Origin: Chloroflexota bacterium
GTDB lineage: Bacteria > Chloroflexota > Limnocylindria > Limnocylindrales > CSP1-4
Assembly (NCBI GenBank): GCA_016875645.1
Contig: VGPE01000031.1
Location: forward strand, 1 to 17,962
DNA: 17,962 nt
Reading direction: 5' to 3'
Within the stretch, counting starts at the first letter, position 1, and each line of letters begins with the position of its first letter. Of the stretch, positions 7,372 to 14,132 are shown piece by piece. The notes beneath the pieces were generated by a model. That model saw nothing but the letters and a program-made list of their open reading frames with translations. It ran no database searches and was not told where the DNA came from. The translations under genes and the position numbers were made by a program.

Positions 7372-8991
7372 TCAGGCCATGCCGCGCCGCAGCACCGTCC
7401 CCGGCCGCGCGCCCGTGTGGACGCCGTTCGCCACAACGGCCACGCCGTTGACGAACACGTCGCCGATGCCCACCGGCAACTGGTGCGGTTCGGTGAACGT
7501 GGCCTGATCCGCGACCGTCGCCGGGTCGAAGACCACGAGGTCCGCGATCAGACCTTCGGCCACCACACCGCGCTCCGTCATCCCCATCCGCGCCGCGGGC
7601 ATGCCCGACATCTTGTGGACCGCCTGCTCGAGCGTGACCGTGGGCAGGTCCCGGACGTAGCGGCCGAGGATGCGCGGATACGTGCCGTAGAACCGCGGGT
7701 GCGGCCGCAGCGGCAGCCCGTGCGGGCCGTCGGGCGAGATCGCGTTCCCGTCGGAGCCGACCATGATCGCGGGGTGCGCGAGGAAGGCGCGCATGTCCGG
7801 GTCGGTGCGGTTGTGGGCCACGATGCCGGCGCCGTTGTCCTCTTCGTCGATCAGGTTCAGGAACGTATCGAGCGGGTCCTCGCCGCGGTCGCGCGCGGCC
7901 GCCGCGAGCGACAGGCCGAGCAGATGCCGGTTCCGGTCGGTGAAGAGGTCGCTCAGGACGAGGCTGTCAAAGTCCCACGGCAGTCCCCGGAACCAGCCCT
8001 TCGCGCTGTCCGCGCGGATGCGGGCGCGGGTGGCGGGGTCACGCAACCGAGCGAGCATGGCCTCGGGGCCGCCCTCCTGGGCCCACTCGGGCAGGAACTG
8101 GTTGAGGCCGGTGCCGGCAGCGGTGTACGGGTAGACATCGGCGGTCAGGTCCAGGCCGCCGGCGAGCGCCCGATCGATGACGTCGGTCAGCTGTTCCGGG
8201 TGGCCGTGCGCGCGCGTATCGATGATCGCGATGTGGCTGTACTCGACCGGGACGCCCGCCCGCCGGCCGATCTCGGCCGCCTCCTCCACCGCGCCCACGT
8301 GGTTGCCGCCCCACACCCGGGCGTGGCTGGCGTAGAACGCACCCGGGTACGGGGTCATCGCAGACGCCAGCGCGACCAGCTCATCGGTCTGGCCATAGCT
8401 CGACGGCGGGAGCGTCAGCCCGGTCGACATGCCGAACGCGCCCTGCTCGATCGACCCGGCGATCAGGCGCTGCATGTGGGCCAGTTCGGCGTCGGTCGGG
8501 CGCCGGTCGTCCGCGAGCCCGGCCGCGAACCGCACCGCCGAGTGCCCGACCAGCGGCGCCAGGTTGATGCTGATCCCGACCTGGTGGTGGACCTCCGCCC
8601 ATCCGTCGAGGTCCGTCCAGGTCCAGGGCAGACTGGTGTCGAGCGCGCTGCGAAGCAGGCCGCGCATGGGCTCCGGGCCCGGTGCGCCGATCGGGAACGG
8701 CGAGTAGGAGCAGTTGCCGGTCACCTCGGTGGTGACGCCCTGATGGACCTTGCTCTCGCCGCCGGGATTATCGAGGAGCGTCACGTCCGAGTGGGTGTGG
8801 ATGTCGATGAAGCCCGGGGCGAGGATCCGGCCCGTGGCGGTCACGGTCGTGCGGGCGGTGGCCCCGGCCAGGCCGCCGGGCGCGGTGATCGTGGCGATCC
8901 GGCCACCCCGGATGCCAACGTCGGCGGCGCGCCGCGGCGACCCGGTGCCGTCGATGACCTGCGCCCCCGTGATCAGCGTGTCGAGCTCCAC
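7372..8991 (-). CDS. N-acyl-D-amino-acid deacylase (D-aminoacylase) family amidohydrolase
   Basis: A 539-residue zinc amidohydrolase that removes the acyl group from N-acyl-D-amino acids or related N-acyl compounds in the cytoplasm. All six family positions can be seen: His65 and His67 (DIHTHSD), Cys94 (EVTGNCSYS), His223 (YASHARVWGG), His253 (EYSHIAIID) and Asp414 (MVGSDGNAISPDG). The N-terminal beta-sandwich begins LDTLITGAQVIDGTG. The C-terminal DLVVFDP segment is intact. Start GTG 8991 follows GGAGGGATC. It lies inside the last codons of the upstream gene, overlapping it by 19 bases in another frame, so translation is probably coupled. The true substrate may differ from D-amino acids, since the family is broad. 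Family confidence is high. Confidence 0.92.
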   Translation of the reverse strand: MELDTLITGAQVIDGTGSPRRAADVGIRGGRIATITAPGGLAGATARTTVTATGRILAPGFIDIHTHSDVTLLDNPGGESKVHQGVTTEVTGNCSYSPFPIGAPGPEPMRGLLRSALDTSLPWTWTDLDGWAEVHHQVGISINLAPLVGHSAVRFAAGLADDRRPTDAELAHMQRLIAGSIEQGAFGMSTGLTLPPSSYGQTDELVALASAMTPYPGAFYASHARVWGGNHVGAVEEAAEIGRRAGVPVEYSHIAIIDTRAHGHPEQLTDVIDRALAGGLDLTADVYPYTAAGTGLNQFLPEWAQEGGPEAMLARLRDPATRARIRADSAKGWFRGLPWDFDSLVLSDLFTDRNRHLLGLSLAAAARDRGEDPLDTFLNLIDEEDNGAGIVAHNRTDPDMRAFLAHPAIMVGSDGNAISPDGPHGLPLRPHPRFYGTYPRILGRYVRDLPTVTLEQAVHKMSGMPAARMGMTERGVVAEGLIADLVVFDPATVADQATFTEPHQLPVGIGDVFVNGVAVVANGVHTGARPGTVLRRGMA

Positions 8992-10304
8992 GATCCCTCC
9001 ATCGGCCGGAAGAACGTCAGGTCCGCCCCGACGTCCTCCATGGCGATCACCTCGTTGCCGACAAGGGTGACACCAATGGCGCGGTTGCGGTGGCGCAATT
9101 CGAGCGTCGTCCGCGTGGTCGATCGCGGCTCGTCGTGCCAGCGCCCGGACGCGGCGACCTCCGCCAGCGATGCGGTCGTCCCGCCGACGACGTCCAGGTT
9201 GAACTTGATCCGGTCGAGCCCGAGCGGGTGGTGGCCGTAGGGAGCCGGAAAGCCCCACGCGCCGCGGAGGCGCTCGGCCACGTCGGTCGTCCCGTCGTCC
9301 GTGCCGGCGCTCCGCGGAATCCAGGCGATGTCGCGGAGCTGGCTCGGCAGGATGTGGGCGCGGACGATTCGCTCGACGTCCGCGGCGGCTTCCGCGTCGC
9401 CGTGGGCGGCCAGGACGAGTCCCGTCTCCACGATGTCCCCGGAGGAGTTGGTCTCGCCCTTGTCGGGGTTGGCGTCGGGCGCGGTCGACTCGATCACCCA
9501 GCCCAGCTCGTCACGGATCGTCCACAGGCCGCTGCGGTAGAAGGCCGCGACACGCGCCAGGAGCTCGGCGTCGCCCGTCGCATCGGCCAGCTGCGCCAGC
9601 GACGACAGGGTCGAGGTGATCGAGTGCGCGTGGGTGCCGAGCGCGTCGGCGCGGAAGGCGCCATCGGCCGGGAAGGCCTCGTCGGCGGCTGCGGCCGCAC
9701 GAATCGCGAGGTCGAGGAACGGCTGCTCGCCGGTCGCTCGCCACAGCTTGACCAGGGGCCCGAGCGCGCGGCCCATCGCCTGGACGTGAGTCAGGCTCGC
9801 GCAGTCGGGGTCGACGGTGACCCCGGTCCATTCGTTCGGCGGCCGCCAGGCATCGGCGACCAGGACGGCCGAGCGGCGGGCGAGGTCCAGCGCGCGATCG
9901 GACGCGCGCCAGCGGACCAGGGCCGCCAGTCCGTGGAACCCCTCGCGCAGGTTGTGCGGGCAGAGCGGGCCCAGCTGCCCGTCGCGCCGGACGCGGTTGA
10001 GGGGCAGCGGCAGCTCACCCGAGTAGGAGAAGAACAGTGCCTCCGTGTGCCGGCGGACAGCCTCCTCCGAGACCACAACGCCGGCCAGCGCCTCCGCCGC
10101 CAGCAGGCCGTTGAGGTGCCGCCCGGGGACGTGGGCCTCGGAGTGCGCGGGGCTGAACGAGAGCCGCGGCTCCGGCCACGCGACCGTATCGAAGAACGCG
10201 ACCCCGTTCGGGTCGTCGGCATCGAAGACCCGCTCCATCGTCCGGCACGCAAGCGTGATCGCGCCGATCAGGTCGCGGCTGTTGACGTCGGTCAGCTGCG
10301 CCAT
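8973..10304 (-). CDS. alpha/alpha-toroid (six-hairpin glycosidase-like) protein of unknown activity
   Basis: A 443-residue, largely helical soluble protein. The repeated pattern of paired helices (for example HLNGLLAAEALAGVV, REGFHGLAALVRWRA and ALDLARRSAVLVADAW) resembles six-hairpin glycosidases and epimerase-like toroids. Trp/His/Asp-rich turns such as PHNLREGFHG and GHHPLGLDRIKFN could line a sugar-binding centre. No catalytic residues can be assigned. Start ATG 10304 is chosen because GGAGGG precedes it. An ATG at 10337 would add MLPEGPATGGT but has no ribosome site. The last 19 bases overlap the D-aminoacylase start, which implies the two products work on the same substrate. The fold assignment is by pattern only. 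Confidence 0.6.
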   Translation of the reverse strand: MAQLTDVNSRDLIGAITLACRTMERVFDADDPNGVAFFDTVAWPEPRLSFSPAHSEAHVPGRHLNGLLAAEALAGVVVSEEAVRRHTEALFFSYSGELPLPLNRVRRDGQLGPLCPHNLREGFHGLAALVRWRASDRALDLARRSAVLVADAWRPPNEWTGVTVDPDCASLTHVQAMGRALGPLVKLWRATGEQPFLDLAIRAAAAADEAFPADGAFRADALGTHAHSITSTLSSLAQLADATGDAELLARVAAFYRSGLWTIRDELGWVIESTAPDANPDKGETNSSGDIVETGLVLAAHGDAEAAADVERIVRAHILPSQLRDIAWIPRSAGTDDGTTDVAERLRGAWGFPAPYGHHPLGLDRIKFNLDVVGGTTASLAEVAASGRWHDEPRSTTRTTLELRHRNRAIGVTLVGNEVIAMEDVGADLTFFRPMEGSWSSTR

Positions 10305-10331
10305 GGTCCCTCCGGTGGCGGGTCCCTCCGG
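10305..10331 (-). promoter_or_regulatory. duplicated ribosome-binding sequence
   Basis: The 11-base word CCGGAGGGACC occurs twice on the minus strand, at 10315-10305 directly before the ATG and at 10331-10321, with 5 bases between. Each copy contains a strong GGAGG. The same GGAGGG + A + pyrimidine + C arrangement precedes the next gene's GTG at 8991. The proximal copy decides the start at 10304. The distal copy may be a spare or standby site or a simple tandem duplication. Confidence 0.5.
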
Positions 10332-10412
10332 CAGCATCGCCGAATGCGTGGCGCGATCATGGGACGCCACTCCGGCGCCGAGTGCTCCATCCCCGCTCCT
10401 GCTGCACCGCGC

Positions 10413-10461
10413 AGGGTGACACCGATCGGGCGGCGCCGTGGCGCAATCCCGAGCGTCCTCC
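10413..10461 (-). repeat. diverged copy of a segment from the toroid gene's C-terminal region
   Basis: This 49-base stretch matches 9064-9112 over its whole length, with two exact 10-11 base blocks in register (AGGGTGACACC and GTGGCGCAAT). About four fifths of positions agree, with one small insertion balanced by one deletion. At 9064-9112 the minus strand encodes TLELRHRNRAIGVTL of the toroid protein. Here it reads TLGIAPRRRPIGVTL. It lies in the 195-base gap between the toroid gene start and the permease remnant. It is probably a fragment of a related gene, though chance similarity in GC-rich DNA is not excluded. Confidence 0.4.
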
Positions 10462-10499
10462 TACGCAGCCGTGCGCCGCTGCCCGACGGCGAGCATGTA

Positions 10500-11163
10500 G
10501 ACGATGGCCGCGACGTGCTGGCGCGGGTCGTGCACGGGGCACGCGTTTCCCTGCTGGTGGGCTTCGGCGCGGTGGCCGTGTACGTGACGATCGGGATCGT
10601 GCTGGGACTGATCGCCGGCTTCGCCGGCGGAGTCGCCGACCAGGTGATCATGCGCATCACGGACACCGTCATGAGCATCCCCACCCTCCTGCTTGTGATC
10701 GTGTTCGTGTCCGTCGCGGGACCGGTCCTCAACGTCCGTCATCGCCGTGATCGGGCTGCTGGGCTGGCCGATCACCGCCCGCCTGGTGCGTGGGCAGCTC
10801 CTCTCCCTGCGTGAAGCCGAGTTCATCACCGCGGCCCGCGTGATCGGCGTGCCGGATCGGGCGATCGCCATTCGTCACCTGCTGCCGAACCTCGTCGGCC
10901 CGCTGACCGTGGTCGCCACCTTCGGGGCGGCGACGGCGATCCTGCTCGAAGCGGCGCTCAGCTTCCTGGGCCTGGGTGTCCGGCCGCCGGTGCCAAGCCT
11001 GGGCGAGATGATCAACGCCGCCAAGGCCCCCAGTACGCTGCAGGGCCTGCCGTGGGTCTGGATTCCGCCCGGGGTCGTGATCGCGTTCATCGTCCTGGCC
11101 GTCAACTTCGCCGGCGATGGGCTCCGCGACGCCCTCGATCCTCGCTCTGCGCGACGCAGCTAG
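10500..11163 (+). pseudogene. remnant of an oligopeptide/dipeptide ABC transporter permease (OppC/DppC type)
   Basis: This is a membrane permease of the binding-protein-dependent peptide/nickel uptake family, broken in two ways. Recognisable homology begins at DDGRDVLARVVHGARVSLLV (10500 on). The first membrane segment and roughly 80-90 residues before it are missing. At 10736-10737 one extra C shifts the frame. Removing it joins GPVLN-V to VIAVIGLLGWPITARLVRGQ. The rest is intact: the EAA-loop region EAEFITAARVIGVPDRAIAI, two hydrophobic helices, and the family-typical end GDGLRDALDPR, with stop TAG at 11161-11163. No binding protein, OppB or ATPase genes are nearby. An assembly error could explain the frameshift but not the missing N-terminus. 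Confidence 0.8.
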
Positions 11164-11234
11164 AGTCGCGCCGGGATCAGCCGGGGCCTTCCGGGCGGCC
11201 CTCGTACCGCCCGGGGCTGTAGATTCCGTTCGCG

Positions 11235-11447
11235 ATGGGCGCACCCGTGGTCATTGCCTGGATGCTTGTCCGACCCGGCGACGCGGTCGTTGCCGACAAC
11301 GACGGCTCGATCGCGATCCCATCCGACCAGCTTCCGGGCGTGGCCACGGCAGCGGAGGGCATCCTCGCCTTTGAGGCGCGGGTCCATCGGGCCCTTGACG
11401 CGGGCCTCACGTTCCGCGACTTCCTCGCGCACGAGCGAGGCGCATGA
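11235..11447 (+). pseudogene. C-terminal fragment of an RraA-family protein
   Basis: The 70-codon frame reads like the last third of RraA-type proteins (4-hydroxy-4-methyl-2-oxoglutarate aldolase / RNase E inhibitor RraA fold). VRPGDAVVADNDGSIAIP (residues 12-29) matches the family pattern V-x-PGD-x-V-x-D-x-DG-x-x-x-xP. It is followed by the terminal helix with EARVHRALDAGLTFRDFL. A complete protein is near 200-230 residues. Here a TAG stop lies in frame at 11220-11222 and no ribosome site precedes the ATG, so the N-terminal two thirds are gone. Its TGA overlaps the next gene's ATG (ATGA, 11444-11447), a relic of an operon in which a full RraA preceded the amidohydrolase. It may be expressed only as read-through. 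Confidence 0.75.
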
Positions 11448-12859
11448 TGGACGGACGCGGCGCGGGCCCCGTGGACCTGCTACTCCGCCATGGGCGGGTG
11501 ATCACGATGGACCCGGCCCGGCGCATCCTCGTTGACGGTGCCATCGCCGTGACGGACGGGCGCATCACGGACATGGGGCCCGATCGCGAAGTCGCCCCCC
11601 GCCACACAGCGCGCGAAACGCGGGACCTGCGCAGTGCGGTCGTCCACCCGGGCTTGGTCGATGGCCACAATCACACCAACTCGCGGGCCGTCCGCGGCCT
11701 GTTTCCGAAGGACTCCATCGATTGGTCACCGGTCGAGCGCGCCACGCTCGAGGGGATGACGCCCGAGTTCGAGTACGCCAGCGCGGTGCTCGCGTGCATG
11801 GAGATGGTCGCCAGCGGCACGACCATCTACTCGGATACCGGCGGCTCCCTGTTCCTGGACCAGACGGTTGCCGCGATCGAGACGGTCGGTATGCGCGGCG
11901 TCCCCGGCTGGTTCATCGTCGATGCGCCCGGCGCCCTGGGCGGGACATGGAGCCGAGCGGCTCTCGCGCAGAGGCTTCAGGTTTCGACCCAGGAGGGGCT
12001 CCGGCGACTGCGCGACCAAGTGGACCGTTACCCGTTCCGGAGGGGGCCAGGGGAACCCTCGCCACGCGCCCGCTCCGCGGTGCTGCTGATGGGGATGCTC
12101 GCCAACACTGAGCAGCTGGTGATCGCGGCACAGGAGCTGGCGCGGGAGCGCGACCTGCCGCTCATCATGCACAAGTCGTGGTCGGCCGACGAGGTTGAGG
12201 CCAGCCTCGCCGAGCATGGGCGGCGGCCAGTGGAGCGCCTCGCCGACATCGGGGTGCTCGGTCCCAACGTCACGCTCGCCCACGCGATCCAGCTCGACGA
12301 GCACGAGGTCGAGCTGCTCGCGGCGGCCGGCGCATCGATGCTGCGGGGCGTCGGGGCGATCCGAGTCGGGCGTTTCCCGGAGGCGCTGGCGGCCGGTGTG
12401 AACGTGGCACTGGGCAGCGACGGCGGCCGTGGCCAGAAGCACGACGTGGCGCGGGCGATGTATCTCGCGGTGGGCGTGCACCGGGAAGTTCGGGGCGCGT
12501 TCCCTGTGATCACGTTCGAACAGGCGCTCGAGATGGCCACGATCAACGGAGCCCGGGCGCTCGGGCTGGCCGACGAGCTCGGGTCGATCGAAATCGGCAA
12601 ACGAGCGGACCTCGTCGTTCACGGCCTGGACGCGACCGAGGCCCATCCCAAGTTGCGTGATCCCGTCGATGCCCTGGTCTTCGTCATGCGGTCGGGTTCT
12701 GTCGAAAGCGTGTACGTGGACGGCGAGCCGATCTACCTCGGCCGACGCTTCACCCGGTTCGACCCAGTCGTCGCGTACGAGACCGTCGATCGGCTCGCCG
12801 CCGAGTTCGAGGCGCAGATCGGGATCGGCCGGTTCTCGGCTTGGCCCTTGATCGAGTGA
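11444..12859 (+). CDS. amidohydrolase family protein (TRZ/ATZ, SAH-deaminase/chlorohydrolase type)
   Basis: A 471-residue cytoplasmic metal-dependent hydrolase of the amidohydrolase_1/cytosine-deaminase-like group. The beta-sandwich start VDLLLRHGRVITMD is followed by PGLVDGHNHTN (69-79) with the HxH at His75/His77. Further metal ligands are His243 (IMHKSW), His280 (TLAHAIQLDEHE) and Asp326 (LGSDGG). The C-terminal sandwich has GSIEIGKRADLVV. Two usual deaminase features differ. HxxE is H-K-S-W (243-246). The segment that normally reads HCPxSN is SMLRGVGAIRVG. So it may hydrolyse rather than deaminate, or use another substrate. The start is ATG 11444, coupled by ATGA to the RraA fragment. ATG 11447 is equally possible. 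Confidence 0.85.
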   Translation: MMDGRGAGPVDLLLRHGRVITMDPARRILVDGAIAVTDGRITDMGPDREVAPRHTARETRDLRSAVVHPGLVDGHNHTNSRAVRGLFPKDSIDWSPVERATLEGMTPEFEYASAVLACMEMVASGTTIYSDTGGSLFLDQTVAAIETVGMRGVPGWFIVDAPGALGGTWSRAALAQRLQVSTQEGLRRLRDQVDRYPFRRGPGEPSPRARSAVLLMGMLANTEQLVIAAQELARERDLPLIMHKSWSADEVEASLAEHGRRPVERLADIGVLGPNVTLAHAIQLDEHEVELLAAAGASMLRGVGAIRVGRFPEALAAGVNVALGSDGGRGQKHDVARAMYLAVGVHREVRGAFPVITFEQALEMATINGARALGLADELGSIEIGKRADLVVHGLDATEAHPKLRDPVDALVFVMRSGSVESVYVDGEPIYLGRRFTRFDPVVAYETVDRLAAEFEAQIGIGRFSAWPLIE

Positions 12860-13073
12860 GCCCGGTCCGCGCGACCGCTGGTGATCGGCGCTGAGGGACG
12901 GAACAAGTCAGGCTCCCGCGAGCCGAACATCGTCGGGTCCCCGTCGTTACGCGGTGATTCGGAGTCTCCGGCGGCGAGCGATCGAGGTCATCGCGGCCCC
13001 CGCGCCGCGGTTGCTGTTCGCGTTATGAAGATCCTCGGCCGCCGCGGCGGCATCGGCGTCCTGAGCCTCGGTG
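12860..13073. other. convergent intergenic region, 214 bases
   Basis: No gene is recognised between the amidohydrolase stop and the toxin stop. A small hairpin GGCTC-ccgc-GAGCC (12911-12924) lies about 50 bases after the plus-strand gene, without a T-run. It is a weak terminator candidate at best. Confidence 0.4.
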
Positions 13074-13406
13074 TCAGCGGCAGCCCAGGGCCGTCTCAAT
13101 CGCGGCGCACGCCTGCTCCATGGTGGCGGCGGATGCCCTCCCCAGTCGACGGACGAGGCGGCCGCGCGACAGCAGGAACGTGTTGTCGAAGTTCGCGACA
13201 GAGGCCTCGGCAAGGCCTGCTTCCGGGCCAAGGGCAACCTCGGTGGCCAGGCCGCGGATCCGCGAGGTGATCGGTGCGCACACGACCGAGTGCAGCAGCC
13301 GGCCCAATGGATCGCGGGTGAGGACAAGGACCGGGCGACGCTTGGCACCGGGAACGTCGGCGAACCAGACCTCACCTCGACGCGGCGCGGGCGCCGGCGC
13401 CGTCAC
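13074..13406 (-). CDS. type II toxin, PemK/MazF family mRNA interferase
   Basis: A 110-residue protein with the complete PemK/MazF outline. RRGEVWFADVPGAKRRPVLV (residues 9-28) contains the start G-E-V-W and the K-R-R-P loop. VVCAPITSRIRG (41-52) carries the conserved P-I-T-S. The C-terminal part reads NTFLLSRGRLVRRLGRAS and ends in ETALGC. Members are ribosome-independent endoribonucleases inhibited by the cognate antitoxin. The ATG overlaps the antitoxin stop (ATGA, 13403-13406), the usual antitoxin-first order. Length is normal and no inactivating change is seen. The cleavage specificity cannot be predicted from sequence. Confidence 0.93.
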   Translation of the reverse strand: MTAPAPAPRRGEVWFADVPGAKRRPVLVLTRDPLGRLLHSVVCAPITSRIRGLATEVALGPEAGLAEASVANFDNTFLLSRGRLVRRLGRASAATMEQACAAIETALGCR

Positions 13407-13666
13407 CCGCCGTCACCGTAGATCGCGTCGTAGTCGACGTCGTCATCACCGAGGTCGAACTCGACGCGCAGGTCTGCGACGGCGAGCTCGTGGTCGTCCA
13501 GGGGCTGGCGCGCGTAGGCGGCGATGTCGCGTCGGAGCTCCTCCGCTCGGATGACGCGGTCGAGCGCCAGATCGATCACGGCGGAGATCGTTCCGCCGCC
13601 GATGAGCGCTCCGGCTCGAGCGACCTTTTCTCGATCGAGCGTAATGGTGGCCTTACGACGTGCCAT
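13403..13666 (-). CDS. type II antitoxin, ribbon-helix-helix (CopG/MazE-like)
   Basis: An 87-residue protein. The N-terminal strand KATITLDREKV and the following helices (SAVIDLALDRVIRAEELRRDI) fit a ribbon-helix-helix DNA-binding domain at about residues 5-50. The acidic tail FDLGDDDVDYDAIYG (70-84) is the kind of extension that wraps the toxin. It is translated first, with ATGA coupling to the PemK/MazF gene. The ATG at 13666 has only GAGG directly touching it. A TAGTAT box ends 6 bases before the ATG, so the transcript may be leaderless. An inverted repeat overlapping that box is a likely autoregulatory site. Confidence 0.88.
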   Translation of the reverse strand: MARRKATITLDREKVARAGALIGGGTISAVIDLALDRVIRAEELRRDIAAYARQPLDDHELAVADLRVEFDLGDDDVDYDAIYGDGG

Positions 13667-14132
13667 CCTCGAATACTACTGTGTGGTGGTATGCCGCAGC
13701 GCGTTGCGACCCAGGGCGCTGGCCCGGCGCAGTCGAAGCGCCCGCGGAGAGGGTCCGCGAGGGGTGGTGTCGCGCGGCGGAGGGGACGGATCGGGATCAT
13801 GGCCGTCCAGCCGGGGCGGCGGGCCCGCCCGCGACCCGTCGGTCTTCGTCGTCCGGCCGCTCATATCGACGTGGTGGGTAGTTCGGGCGCTTCTTCGACG
13901 GTCATCGTCGTTCAGTGGCACTGGACGGACCCGATCTGGGCGCCCTGCGACCCCGAGCATCGACAGGGCGAATACCGCCGGCAGCATCGGCGCCTGACGG
14001 GCGACACGTGCGAACGTAGACCGGGCCGAAGCTGGCAAGGTACCTACCCGGTCGATACCGGCGGCAGCTGGGGCCAACGAGACGCGACCGGAGCGGCCGC
14101 AGCGACCGTTCCGGCTCTGCCACCATCGCCCC
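13667..14132. other. divergent intergenic region, 466 bases
   Basis: Apart from the toxin-antitoxin promoter/operator at its left end, I recognise no gene. Open frames through it on both strands are low-complexity Arg/Pro/Gly-rich shadows. A short perfect hairpin CCGGT-cgat-ACCGG lies at 14048-14061, about 70 bases before the flavoprotein start. The 30 bases before the ATG at 14133 contain no ribosome-binding sequence. Confidence 0.5.
13673..13692 (-). promoter_or_regulatory. putative -10 box and operator of the toxin-antitoxin operon
   Basis: The plus strand reads ATACTAC-TGTGTG-GTGGTAT. The 7-base arms form an inverted repeat with one non-pairing position. On the minus strand its inner edge contains TAGTAT (13678-13673), placed 6 bases before the antitoxin ATG, the spacing expected for a -10 box of a leaderless message. 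Overlap of promoter and palindrome fits repression by the antitoxin or the complex. A matching -35 box is not obvious. Confidence 0.45.

Noticed and set aside
7147..9240. Open frame of 697 codons on the plus strand opposite the D-aminoacylase gene
   Set aside because: It is antisense to a gene with a complete catalytic residue set. Its product is Arg/Gly/Asp/Val-rich without any recognisable domain, a typical shadow frame in GC-rich DNA.
9090..10814. A 574-codon plus-strand frame as one protein
   Set aside because: Only the part from about 10500 is meaningful (permease remnant). The first 470 codons are antisense to the toroid gene.
12947..13375. A 142-codon minus-strand frame overlapping the toxin gene
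   Set aside because: It is in a different frame from the well-supported PemK/MazF protein. The product has no recognisable features.
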